A stretch of 6,463 nucleotides of DNA. Origin: Flavobacteriaceae bacterium (GTDB taxonomy: Bacteria > Bacteroidota > Bacteroidia > Flavobacteriales > Flavobacteriaceae). The DNA lies in assembly GCA_002687665.1 (NCBI GenBank), contig NZAX01000080.1, forward strand, positions 1-6,463. The letters run 5' to 3'. Numbering within the stretch: position 1 is the stretch's first letter; the number at the start of each line of letters is the position of its first letter. The position numbers were made by a program, and so were the translations under genes. The notes beneath the pieces are model-generated. The model was not told the origin of the DNA and searched no databases. It was given only the letters and a program-made list of their open reading frames with translations. Positions 1 to 6,463 of the stretch are shown here, piece by piece.

Positions 1-647
1 TTAAGGATTTGATGAGACATTAGAGGGCCAGATTGGTTGACAATCCAGTCTTTGTAATGATTTTGAACATACTTTGCGAAAAGTCGGTTTGCCTCTTTCA
101 TCTGATTTTGGAAAATCTCTAACATTGCTAGATCGTCAAGTCCCTCCAATTCCATTTCCCAATAGATCATTTTGATGTAAAAATCAGACCAATCTTCGTG
201 GTTTTTTAACTCATTAATAGATTTTGATATCCTCTGAAAAGCCTTTTGATAATTTATGATGGTTTTTTCGGCAATCAAATTTTTGTGTTCAAACAACTTT
301 TTAAGTGCAAGGAGAATCTGATTAGGATTTACAGGCTTAATTAAATAATCTGAAATTTTCGCACCTATAGCTTCTTCCATGATTTGTTCTTCCTCATTTT
401 TGGTGATCATAATTACTGGAAGGTTGGGTGAGTGTAGTTTGATTTCATTCAGGGTTTCAAGCCCTCCAAGTCCAGGCATGTTTTCATCTAACAAAACTAC
501 ATCAAATGTGTTTTTTTGAAGTATGAGTAAAGCGTCTTGTCCATTATTACATGCGGTGGTTAAATAACCCTTACCTTTTAAGAACAAAAAATGAGGTTTG
601 AGCAGTTCTATTTCATCGTCCACCCACAAGATTTTGATTGGAGTCAT
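1..647 (-). CDS. porX: PorX-type response regulator, N-terminal part (cut by window edge)
   Basis: Reading from the ATG complementary to 645-647, the frame stays open for 215 codons to the window edge, so the C-terminus is missing. Residues 1 to about 120 form a CheY-like receiver domain: the acidic pair D10-D11 in ILWVDDE, phosphoacceptor D54 in LLDENMPG, T82 in VIMITK, and K104 in DYLIKPVNPNQ. The helical segment after it (about 120-215) has no recognisable helix-turn-helix. Both the receiver wording and the following region resemble PorX, a two-component regulator (partner sensor PorY) of type IX secretion genes. Full-length PorX is around 515 residues and carries a PglZ/alkaline-phosphatase-like effector domain, which would lie outside this window. 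The gene is transcribed divergently from lpxD. No Shine-Dalgarno sequence precedes the ATG. Identification as a response regulator is near certain; the PorX assignment rests on remembered family sequence and is strong. Confidence 0.88.
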   Translation of the reverse strand, partial: MTPIKILWVDDEIELLKPHFLFLKGKGYLTTACNNGQDALLILQKNTFDVVLLDENMPGLGGLETLNEIKLHSPNLPVIMITKNEEEQIMEEAIGAKISDYLIKPVNPNQILLALKKLFEHKNLIAEKTIINYQKAFQRISKSINELKNHEDWSDFYIKMIYWEMELEGLDDLAMLEIFQNQMKEANRLFAKYVQNHYKDWIVNQSGPLMSHQIL

Positions 648-850
648 ATTGTATATCTTCGCAGCTAGATTAAAAATTTTGAAAAAAAAAGTAACACTTT
701 TGAATTACCTAATTTACGTATTTATTGGGATTCTACCTTCATTAATTTTTGAGGTAATTTTCTAACTTTAGTTTTAGCATTTGAGGTGGATTTATATGAT
801 GGGGTTTTGAAGCTATCTACATCTAACTTAAATTTCATATTTTTGCAACA
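648..850. promoter_or_regulatory. Divergent intergenic region between porX and lpxD
   Basis: This 203-base non-coding stretch must contain the start signals for both porX (leftward) and the lpx cluster (rightward). It is very AT-rich, with a run of nine A at 682-690. No open frame of useful length lies in it: the ATGs near 795-800 and the minus-strand ATG near 742 meet stops within a few codons. I found no stem-loop followed by T-run, as expected for a region between two divergent starts. No convincing TAnnTTTG element faces porX; the closest, TTACTTTT read leftward from about 693, has a mismatch. Confidence 0.7.
838..845 (+). promoter_or_regulatory. Candidate Bacteroidota -7 promoter element for lpxD
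   Basis: TATTTTTG exactly matches the TAnnTTTG consensus recognised by the Bacteroidota primary sigma factor. It ends only five bases before the lpxD ATG, so transcription would begin at or within a few bases of the start codon, giving a leaderless or nearly leaderless message. Against it, no TTG/TTTG -33 element lies at the usual spacing of about 19-21 bases; the nearest TTTG (806-809) is 28 bases upstream. The same octamer also occurs by chance inside fabG at 6250-6257, so the match alone is weak evidence. Confidence 0.45.
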
Positions 851-1873
851 ATGAAATTTACAGCTCAACAAATTGCTACTCAACTAGAGGGAACTGTTGA
901 GGGCGACCCCAATGTAGAGGTTTTTCAACTTTCAAAAATTGAAGAAGCTCAAAAGGGTTCCCTTACTTTTTTGTCTAATCCAAAATACACCCCATTTATA
1001 TACAAAACACAAGCTTCAGTGACCATTGTCAATCAGGATTTTATTGCAGAGGACAGATTATCCACAACATTGGTTAGGGTTCCTAATGCCTATGACTCAT
1101 TTTCGATTCTTTTGGATTATTACAATAAGGCAAAAATCTCTAAATCAGGTATTGCTCAATCTGCAGTAATTGACCCCTCTGCGAAGATTGGGAAAAATTG
1201 TTTCGTTGGCCATATGTCTTGTATACAGGAAGATGTGGAAATAGGTAATGATGTAAAAATTTACCCTCAGGTTTATATTGGTAGTAATGTTTCAATTGGA
1301 GCTGGTACGATTATTTTTGCCGGCGCAAAAATATTAGAAGACTCTATTATTGGACAAAACTGTATTATTCATAGCGGGTCTGTAATTGGGTCCGACGGTT
1401 TTGGATTTGCTCCACAGGAAAATGGTGATTACAAAAAAATACCTCAAACAGGAATAGTAGTTTTAGGAGATCGGGTAGAAGTAGGTTCCAACTCAACTAT
1501 TGATAGAGCAACCCTGGGTGTAACCTCCATTGGTAATGGTGTCAAACTAGATAATCAAATTCAGATTGCTCACAATGTAGAGATAGGCGATAATACAGTA
1601 ATAGCTGCTCAAACTGGAATTGCGGGTTCCTCTAAGATAGGAAAAAACTGTGTAATAGGTGGACAGGTAGGGATTGTAGGGCATATTAGTATTGGTGACA
1701 ACGTAAAAATTCAGGGACAATCAGGTGTAATAAGTAACATCAAAGAGAACTCGACTATTCAAGGTACTCCAGCATTTTCCTACAACGACTATAATAAATC
1801 TTACGTCTATTTTAAAAATCTACCCAATATTTTAAAAGAGATTAACCGAATCATCAAGAAGCTTGACCTATGA
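851..1873 (+). CDS. lpxD: UDP-3-O-(3-hydroxyacyl)glucosamine N-acyltransferase LpxD
   Basis: Third step of lipid A synthesis: transfers a second 3-hydroxyacyl chain from acyl carrier protein to the 2-amino group of UDP-3-O-acylglucosamine, in the cytoplasm at the inner membrane. The 340 residues match the E. coli length (341). The N-terminal uridine-binding domain (about 1-100) opens with MKFTAQQIA, typical of the family, which supports this start. Residues about 100-300 are hexapeptide repeats of a left-handed beta-helix ([IV]-G-x-[NG]-x-x pattern). The catalytic histidine is H241 in QIAHNVEIG, and the conserved GSDGFGFAP loop is at 180-188. A C-terminal helix (about 312-338) follows, as in the trimeric enzyme. 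Its TGA stop overlaps the ATG of the next gene in an ATGA, suggesting coupled translation. It appears to be the first gene of the cluster. Confidence 0.97.
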   Translation: MKFTAQQIATQLEGTVEGDPNVEVFQLSKIEEAQKGSLTFLSNPKYTPFIYKTQASVTIVNQDFIAEDRLSTTLVRVPNAYDSFSILLDYYNKAKISKSGIAQSAVIDPSAKIGKNCFVGHMSCIQEDVEIGNDVKIYPQVYIGSNVSIGAGTIIFAGAKILEDSIIGQNCIIHSGSVIGSDGFGFAPQENGDYKKIPQTGIVVLGDRVEVGSNSTIDRATLGVTSIGNGVKLDNQIQIAHNVEIGDNTVIAAQTGIAGSSKIGKNCVIGGQVGIVGHISIGDNVKIQGQSGVISNIKENSTIQGTPAFSYNDYNKSYVYFKNLPNILKEINRIIKKLDL

Positions 1874-3270
1874 CAAAAAAAAAATCTAATCAAAAAACAC
1901 TCCAAGACAAGGTTACACTTGATGGTGTAGGTCTTCATACTGGCAAATCAGTAAAATTAACTTTTAAACCTGCACCCGAAGATACAGGGTATGTTTTTGT
2001 TAGAACTGACTTAAGTCCTGCTGTTGAAATTCCAGCAGACATAAATTATGTTATCAATACTGATCGTGGAACCAATCTTGAGAAAGACGGTGCGAAAATT
2101 CAAACTTCAGAACATGTTCTTGCAGCTTTGGTTGGGATGGGTATAGACAATTGCTATATTGAGCTAGACTCTGCTGAATCTCCAATTATGGATGGATCAT
2201 CCAAATTTTTTGTTGAGGCCATTGAGTCCGTAGGGATCCAAGAACAAGATAAATTGAGAGAAGAGTATGTTGTAACCGATTTGATAAACTTCAAAGATGA
2301 TGAGACTGGAAGTGAGATAACCTTGATTCCTGCTGATGAGTACCAAGTTACTACTATGGTCGATTTTGAAACTAAGGTTTTGGGTACACAGAATGCTTCC
2401 TTGGATTCGCTTCGAGATTTCAAGGATACCATTGCACCCTCTAGAACATTTAGTTTTTTACATGAACTTGAAACGCTTCTAGAAAATGGATTGATTAAGG
2501 GAGGTGATCTAAACAATGCAATTGTTTATGTTGATAAACCTCTTTCTGAGAGTAATATGGATCGTTTAAAAGAAGCTTTCGGGAAAGATAATATTTCTGT
2601 TCAACCTAATGGAATATTGGATAACCTGAGTCTCCACTTTTCCAATGAAGCTGCCCGTCACAAACTTTTGGATGTTGTAGGAGATTTAGCATTGGTAGGA
2701 GTTCCTATAAGAGGAAAAGTCTTTGCACACAAGCCAGGACATAAGGTAAATGCTGATTTTACTAGAAAACTCTCCCAAATAATCAGACAAGAAAGACGTC
2801 AGAATGCCCCCAAAGTGGATCTCAATTCAGAGCCATTGATGGATGTGAATGACATCATCAAAATGTTACCCCACCGGCCTCCTTTTCTTTTAGTAGATAA
2901 AATATTTGAACTCTCTGAGACACATGTTATCGGTCTTAAAAATGTAACTATGAATGAGCCTTTTTTTGCAGGTCATTTTCCTGGGGCACCTGTTATGCCT
3001 GGTGTTCTACAAATTGAAGCCATGGCCCAAGCAGGAGGAGTTCTTTTGCTTAATACAGTTCCAGACCCTGAAAATTACCTTACACTATTTATGAAAATGG
3101 ATAACGTAAAATTTAAAAGACCCGTTAAGCCAGGCGATACACTTCTGTTTAAATTGGGGTTGATTTCTCCCATCAGAAGAGGTATATGTCATATGAAAGG
3201 TATGATTTTTGCCAACGGAAACTTAATGACTGAGGGTGAACTAATGGCCCAGATCATCAAACGAAATTAA
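1870..3270 (+). CDS. lpxC-fabZ: Bifunctional LpxC deacetylase / FabZ 3-hydroxyacyl-ACP dehydratase
   Basis: One continuous 466-residue frame joins two enzymes. Residues about 12-308 are LpxC, the zinc enzyme that removes acetate from UDP-3-O-acyl-GlcNAc, the committed step of lipid A synthesis. Expected zinc ligands are H82 (in SEHVLAAL), H264 and D268 (in [10 protein letters not shown]); E81 matches the general base, and K265 and H291 match further active-site residues. Residues about 323-466 are FabZ, which dehydrates 3-hydroxyacyl-ACP in fatty-acid elongation: [13 protein letters not shown] at 333-345, catalytic H369 in FAGHFPG and E383 in QIEAMAQ. A short charged linker (about 309-322) connects them. 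Each half is close to the length of the separate E. coli proteins (305 and 151), so both are probably active. This fusion is known across Bacteroidota. The start overlaps the lpxD stop by four bases. Confidence 0.97.
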   Translation: MTKKKSNQKTLQDKVTLDGVGLHTGKSVKLTFKPAPEDTGYVFVRTDLSPAVEIPADINYVINTDRGTNLEKDGAKIQTSEHVLAALVGMGIDNCYIELDSAESPIMDGSSKFFVEAIESVGIQEQDKLREEYVVTDLINFKDDETGSEITLIPADEYQVTTMVDFETKVLGTQNASLDSLRDFKDTIAPSRTFSFLHELETLLENGLIKGGDLNNAIVYVDKPLSESNMDRLKEAFGKDNISVQPNGILDNLSLHFSNEAARHKLLDVVGDLALVGVPIRGKVFAHKPGHKVNADFTRKLSQIIRQERRQNAPKVDLNSEPLMDVNDIIKMLPHRPPFLLVDKIFELSETHVIGLKNVTMNEPFFAGHFPGAPVMPGVLQIEAMAQAGGVLLLNTVPDPENYLTLFMKMDNVKFKRPVKPGDTLLFKLGLISPIRRGICHMKGMIFANGNLMTEGELMAQIIKRN

Positions 3271-3275
3271 TTATA

Positions 3276-4061
3276 ATGAAACAACCCCTAGCTTACATTC
3301 ACCCCGAAGCTAAAGTAGCTAAAAATGTAGTGATTGAGCCTTTTACTACTATAGATAACAACGTTGAAATTGGAGAGGGAACATGGATAGGGTCAAATGT
3401 TACAATTATGGAAGGGGCAAGAATTGGGAAAAATTGTAATATCTTTCCTGGGGCTGTTATTGCAGCAATGCCACAAGATCTCAAGTTTAAAGGTGAGGAC
3501 ACCATAGCTGTTATTGGTGACAATACCACTATTAGAGAGTGTGTAACCATCAACAGGGGAACTTCCGACCGTCAACTTACCAAAATAGGTGACAATTGTT
3601 TGATTATGGCATATTGCCATATTGCACATGATTGTTTAATTGGTGACAACTGTATCTTCTCAAACAATAGTACTCTTGCTGGACACATTACTATTGGTAA
3701 TCATGTAATCTTGGCTGGATTGGTGGCTGTACATCAATTCTCCACCATTGGAGATCACGCTTTTATCGCAGGAGGATCACTTGTTAGGAAAGATGTACCT
3801 CCATATGTTAAAGCAGCACGTGAACCTCTTTCTTATGTTGGGATTAATTCTGTTGGACTTAGAAGAAGAGGATTTACTTCTGAAAAAATTACTGAAATTC
3901 AGAATATTTACAGGAATCTTTATCAAAAAAAATTGAATAATACCCAAGCTGTTGATATTATTGAAGCGGAAATGGTTGCCTCCCCTGAAAGAGATGAAAT
4001 TTTACAATTCATCAGAAACTCACAAAGAGGGATAATGAAAGGATACTTCCAAAAAAACTAA
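3276..4061 (+). CDS. lpxA: UDP-N-acetylglucosamine 3-O-acyltransferase LpxA
   Basis: First step of lipid A synthesis: transfers a 3-hydroxyacyl chain from acyl carrier protein to the 3-OH of UDP-GlcNAc. The 261 residues match the E. coli length (262). Residues about 5-185 are hexapeptide repeats of a left-handed beta-helix, with the catalytic histidine at H118 in the HIAHDC motif (H125 in E. coli). The C-terminal part (about 186-261) is the alpha-helical domain, beginning near GLRRRGF (194-200), a family signature. By alignment, the E. coli acyl-chain ruler residue G173 corresponds to G166, and glycine there allows long chains (C14 or more). It starts five bases after the lpxC-fabZ stop, with no Shine-Dalgarno sequence. 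LpxD, also a hexapeptide acyltransferase, is distinguished by its uridine-binding N-terminal domain, absent here. Confidence 0.97.
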   Translation: MKQPLAYIHPEAKVAKNVVIEPFTTIDNNVEIGEGTWIGSNVTIMEGARIGKNCNIFPGAVIAAMPQDLKFKGEDTIAVIGDNTTIRECVTINRGTSDRQLTKIGDNCLIMAYCHIAHDCLIGDNCIFSNNSTLAGHITIGNHVILAGLVAVHQFSTIGDHAFIAGGSLVRKDVPPYVKAAREPLSYVGINSVGLRRRGFTSEKITEIQNIYRNLYQKKLNNTQAVDIIEAEMVASPERDEILQFIRNSQRGIMKGYFQKN

Positions 4062-4072
4062 ACCTCAAGACT

Positions 4073-4639
4073 ATGGCATCTACCTCTGAAATAAGAAAAG
4101 GATTGTGCATTAAATTTAATAATGACATTTATAAAATTGTTGATTTTCTTCACGTGAAACCGGGTAAAGGTCCTGCTTTTGTTAGAACTAAACTGAAAAG
4201 TGTTACCACTGGAAAGGTGGTCGATAATACTTTTTCTGCAGGACATAGAATAGATGACATCAGGGTAGAAACCAATAAATTCCAATATTTGTATGGTGAA
4301 GGAGATGATTATCATTTTATGAATATCGATGATTACAATCAGATTGTTGTTAACAACAACTCAATTGATAATCCGGGACTTATGAAAGAGGGTGAGATTG
4401 TTAATATATCTATTAACACTGAGGATGGTTTACCACTTTCGGTTGATATGCCAGCTAGTGTGATTTTGGAGGTAACTCATACTGAACCGGGTGTCAAGGG
4501 AAATACAGCAACCAATGCAACAAAGCCCGCTACTGTTGAAACTGGTGCTAAAATAAACGTGCCTTTATTTATCAATGAAGGTGATAAAATAAAGGTAGAT
4601 ACTATTAAAGGAAATTATCAAGAAAGAATCAAAGAGTGA
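4073..4639 (+). CDS. efp: Translation elongation factor P
   Basis: EF-P binds the ribosome between the P and E sites and relieves stalling at consecutive prolines. The 188 residues are the normal length. The N-terminal KOW-like domain (about 1-64) carries the KPGKGPAFVR loop at 29-38; its tip residue is K32, the position lysylated in E. coli (K34) and otherwise modified in other phyla. The two OB-fold domains follow (about 65-127 and 128-188). The C-terminal domain holds the family signature around GVKGNTATNATKPA (140-153). No modification enzyme (EpmA/EpmB or EarP type) lies in the window; a lysine rather than arginine at the tip argues against the EarP rhamnosylation route. The gene begins 11 bases after lpxA and is probably cotranscribed with it. 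The start MASTSEIRKG is typical of the family. Confidence 0.97.
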   Translation: MASTSEIRKGLCIKFNNDIYKIVDFLHVKPGKGPAFVRTKLKSVTTGKVVDNTFSAGHRIDDIRVETNKFQYLYGEGDDYHFMNIDDYNQIVVNNNSIDNPGLMKEGEIVNISINTEDGLPLSVDMPASVILEVTHTEPGVKGNTATNATKPATVETGAKINVPLFINEGDKIKVDTIKGNYQERIKE

Positions 4640-4693
4640 CAAATCATCAACCTTTAAATTGATTTTTAATAATTTATTAAAGTTATAAATACA
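4640..4693 (+). other. efp-sucD gap, possible internal transcription boundary
   Basis: At 54 bases this is the longest gap within the plus-strand cluster and is almost entirely A and T. CTTTAA (4652-4657) and TTAAAG (4677-4682) can pair, but the stem is six AT-rich pairs with an unpaired interior and no following T-run, so it is not a convincing terminator. No TAnnTTTG promoter element is present. Either weak readthrough from efp or a divergent-consensus promoter for sucD is possible. Confidence 0.3.
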
Positions 4694-5566
4694 ATGAGTG
4701 TATTAGTCAATAAACAATCCAAAATTATTGTTCAAGGTTTTACAGGAAGTGAAGGAACCTTCCATGCAGAGCAGATGATCGCCTATGGAACTAATATTGT
4801 AGGTGGAGTCACTCCAGGAAAAGGAGGCCAGACACATTTGGATAGGCCAGTTTTCAATACAGTTGCTCAGGCTGTAAAAGTAGCCCAAGCCGACACATCG
4901 ATTATATTCGTACCGCCTGCATTTGCTGGAGATGCAATAATGGAAGCTGCTGAAGCAGGAATCAAAGTGATCATTGCGATTACTGAGGGTATCCCTGTAG
5001 CTGATATGATCATGGTTTCAGATTATATTAAAAAAAGAAATTGTACTTTAATAGGACCCAATTGTCCTGGTATTATAACCCCTGAAGAGGCTAAAGTAGG
5101 AATCATGCCCGGCTTTGTATTCAAAAAAGGAAAAGTAGGGATTGTTTCTAAATCGGGAACTTTGACCTATGAAGCTGCTGATCAAGTGGTAAAACAGGGA
5201 TTGGGAATCACAACTGCTATTGGTATTGGGGGTGATCCCATCATTGGCACCACAACCAGAGACGCTGTAGAGCTATTTATGAATGATCCCGAAACAGAAG
5301 CCATTGTGGTCATTGGTGAAATAGGAGGGCAATTAGAGTCGGATGCCGCTCACTGGATAAAAGAAAATGGTAATGCCAAGCCTGTGATTGGGTTCATAGC
5401 AGGTGAAACAGCCCCTAAAGGGAGAACAATGGGTCATGCAGGTGCTATAGTAGGAGGAAAAGATGATACCGCTGAGGCCAAAAAAAGTATTATGAGATCT
5501 TGTGGAATCCATGTGGTTGACTCTCCAGCTGATATTGGCAAAAGAGTTGCAGAAGTACTAACATAA
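4694..5566 (+). CDS. sucD: Succinyl-CoA synthetase alpha subunit
   Basis: Alpha subunit of succinyl-CoA ligase, which interconverts succinyl-CoA and succinate with nucleotide phosphorylation in the TCA cycle. The 290 residues match the E. coli length (289). Residues about 4-100 are the CoA-binding Rossmann domain, starting with [10 protein letters not shown] at 15-24 and GGVTPGKGG at 37-45. GPNCPG is at 121-126. The ligase domain follows, with the phosphorylated histidine H248 in GHAGAIVGG and the GEIGG loop at 208-212. The beta subunit (sucC), which supplies the nucleotide grasp domain and is required for activity, is neither upstream nor immediately downstream; in many Bacteroidota the two subunits are encoded apart. 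The gene lies between efp and fabG, 7 bases before the latter. No Shine-Dalgarno sequence precedes it. Confidence 0.97.
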   Translation: MSVLVNKQSKIIVQGFTGSEGTFHAEQMIAYGTNIVGGVTPGKGGQTHLDRPVFNTVAQAVKVAQADTSIIFVPPAFAGDAIMEAAEAGIKVIIAITEGIPVADMIMVSDYIKKRNCTLIGPNCPGIITPEEAKVGIMPGFVFKKGKVGIVSKSGTLTYEAADQVVKQGLGITTAIGIGGDPIIGTTTRDAVELFMNDPETEAIVVIGEIGGQLESDAAHWIKENGNAKPVIGFIAGETAPKGRTMGHAGAIVGGKDDTAEAKKSIMRSCGIHVVDSPADIGKRVAEVLT

Positions 5567-5573
5567 AATTTTT

Positions 5574-6323
5574 ATGAGTGAATTGCTAAAAAACAAAACA
5601 GTTATCATTACTGGCGCCACACGTGGTATTGGTAAAGGAATTGCCCAAACTTTTGCTCTCAATGGATGTAATGTGGCATTTACATATAATAGCTCTGTTG
5701 AAGCCGCCCAATCCTTAGAGAGGGAGTTAAATGATTTGGGGGTAAAAGCTAAATCCTATCAAAGTAATGCTGCTGATTTCGATGATGCTCAAGCCCTGGT
5801 GGATCAAGTTTTAGATACTTTTGGTACTGTTGAAATATTGATCAATAATGCTGGAATTACCAAAGATAATCTTCTTATGCGCATTGGTGAGGCTGACTTT
5901 GATCATGTCATTGAGGTTAACCTTAAATCGGTTTTCAACATGACAAAAGCTATACAGCGTTGTTTTTTAAAACAAAAATCTGGTTCTTTAATTCATATTA
6001 GTTCAGTTGTTGGCATAAAAGGAAATGCTGGCCAATCTAACTATGCTGCGTCAAAGGCAGGTATTATTGGTTTTTCCAAAGCCATTGCTTTGGAATTGGG
6101 CTCTAGAAATATAAGAAGTAATGTTGTTGCTCCAGGATTTATTGAAACCGAAATGACAGAAAAGCTTTCGGAAGATGTTATCCAAAAGTGGCGAGAAGGG
6201 ATTCCTTTAAAAAGAGGGGGATCGCCATTAGATGTTGCCAATGCTTGTTTATTTTTGGCATCAGATTTATCAAACTATATAACCGGTCAAGTCCTCCAAG
6301 TAGATGGGGGAATGCTAACTTAA
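5574..6323 (+). CDS. fabG: 3-oxoacyl-ACP reductase FabG (SDR family)
   Basis: NADPH-dependent reduction of 3-oxoacyl-ACP to 3-hydroxyacyl-ACP in fatty-acid elongation. The 249 residues fit the classical short-chain dehydrogenase/reductase fold. Visible are the cofactor motif TGATRGIG at 13-20, NNAG at 91-94, and the catalytic set N116, S144, Y157 and K161 (SSVVG, then YAASK, with the S-to-Y spacing of E. coli FabG). Near the C-terminus are PGFIETEM (187-194) and a terminal ITGQVLQVDGG (236-246), both typical of FabG. R17 right after the glycine-rich turn favours NADPH. Its product, 3-hydroxyacyl-ACP, is the donor class for LpxA and LpxD and the substrate of FabZ in this cluster. SDR proteins are diverse and other reductase roles cannot be excluded, but family match and context favour FabG. 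It starts 7 bases after sucD. Confidence 0.9.
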   Translation: MSELLKNKTVIITGATRGIGKGIAQTFALNGCNVAFTYNSSVEAAQSLERELNDLGVKAKSYQSNAADFDDAQALVDQVLDTFGTVEILINNAGITKDNLLMRIGEADFDHVIEVNLKSVFNMTKAIQRCFLKQKSGSLIHISSVVGIKGNAGQSNYAASKAGIIGFSKAIALELGSRNIRSNVVAPGFIETEMTEKLSEDVIQKWREGIPLKRGGSPLDVANACLFLASDLSNYITGQVLQVDGGMLT

Positions 6324-6335
6324 AAATCATTTATT

Positions 6336-6463
6336 ATGCAAAAACTACCTAAAATTGGATTACCTATCATTTTATTAGCCTTTGTGCTTATAATTTTTGT
6401 CTCTAAATCTTCAATTAATATTGGATATGGAGAGGCGGGTGTATTATTTAAAACCTTTGGAAA
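6336..6463 (+). CDS. SPFH/prohibitin-like membrane protein, N-terminal part (cut by window edge)
   Basis: An ATG 12 bases after fabG opens a frame that runs for 42 codons to the window edge without a stop. Residues about 7-23 (IGLPIILLAFVLIIFVS region) form a single hydrophobic segment preceded by lysines, fitting an N-terminal membrane anchor. The following INIGYGEAGVLFKTFG resembles the start of the prohibitin/band 7 (SPFH) domain, where a G-E-x-G-V-[LV]-F pattern is usual. Such proteins form large membrane-bound rings and often associate with membrane proteases such as FtsH. Only the start is seen, so the call depends on about 20 informative residues. Spacing suggests it continues the cluster. 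Confidence 0.65.
   Translation, partial: MQKLPKIGLPIILLAFVLIIFVSKSSINIGYGEAGVLFKTFG

Noticed and set aside
703..759. Eight-base inverted repeat AATTACCT (703-710) and AGGTAATT (752-759), plus a short palindrome AATTA-CC-TAATT at 703-714, as a possible operator in the porX-lpxD gap.
   Set aside because: In about 200 AT-rich bases, an 8-base inverted match with a 41-base spacer is expected by chance. There is no second copy near either start codon.
761..829. Direct repeat TCTAACTT at 761-768 and 822-829, considered as a regulator binding pair.
   Set aside because: Eight bases of low-complexity sequence, 61 bases apart; chance is a sufficient explanation without comparative support.
2154..2516. 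Minus-strand open frame of 120 codons inside lpxC-fabZ.
   Set aside because: It lies entirely antisense to the conserved LpxC domain, has a low-complexity serine-rich translation and resembles no family.
3299..3629. Two overlapping minus-strand open frames (3299-3553 and 3393-3629) inside lpxA.
   Set aside because: Antisense shadows of the hexapeptide-repeat coding region; the regular repeat codons keep the opposite strand open.
3748..3936. Plus-strand frame of 62 codons within lpxA in another reading frame.
   Set aside because: Fully inside lpxA, leucine/lysine-rich out-of-frame translation and no start signal of its own.
4652..4682. Stem CTTTAA/TTAAAG after efp as a rho-independent terminator.
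   Set aside because: The stem is short and nearly all A-T, the loop is 19 bases, and no T-run follows it.
4058..4888. Minus-strand frames at 4058-4315 (opposite efp) and 4703-4888 (opposite sucD).
   Set aside because: Both are antisense to strongly conserved genes and show no recognisable protein features.
6041..6241. Minus-strand frame of 66 codons opposite the fabG active-site region.
   Set aside because: Antisense to the conserved YxxxK and C-terminal parts of FabG; no independent support.
6250..6257. TATTTTTG inside fabG as a promoter for the downstream SPFH-like gene.
   Set aside because: It lies in coding sequence encoding CLFLA, has no -33 element at proper spacing, and is better read as a chance match. 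It serves as a caution for the lpxD element.

Overview
The window is an AT-rich chromosomal stretch from a member of the Bacteroidota, with the look of a free-living Cytophagales- or Flavobacteriia-type organism. Three things point there. LpxC and FabZ are fused in one polypeptide. The divergent neighbour is a PorX-type response regulator, found with type IX secretion. Translation starts lack Shine-Dalgarno sequences, and a TAnnTTTG-type promoter element sits in front of lpxD. The assignment below phylum level is a guess.

Layout: positions 1-647 (minus strand) hold the N-terminal 215 codons of porX, cut by the window edge. A 203-base divergent intergenic region (648-850) follows. From 851 to the end, all genes run on the plus strand in a tight cluster: lpxD, lpxC-fabZ fusion, lpxA, efp, sucD, fabG, and the first 42 codons of an SPFH/prohibitin-like membrane protein. 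Gaps are -4, 5, 11, 54, 7 and 12 bases, so the cluster could be one operon. The 54-base efp-sucD gap is the only plausible internal break.

Functionally, LpxA, the LpxC domain and LpxD are the first three committed steps of lipid A synthesis (acylation, deacetylation, second acylation). The FabZ domain and FabG belong to the fatty-acid elongation cycle that makes the 3-hydroxyacyl-ACP donors used by LpxA and LpxD. EF-P (translation of polyproline stretches) and SucD (TCA-cycle succinyl-CoA synthetase alpha subunit) are housekeeping passengers. PorX regulates type IX secretion, whose cargo in Porphyromonas is anchored to lipopolysaccharide, so its placement beside lipid A genes is suggestive but not proof of a link.

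I found no mobile element, CRISPR array, RNA gene, frameshift or broken gene. All catalytic residues I checked are present. This is a conserved core region; I do not see a previously undescribed system in it, and the findings are modest.
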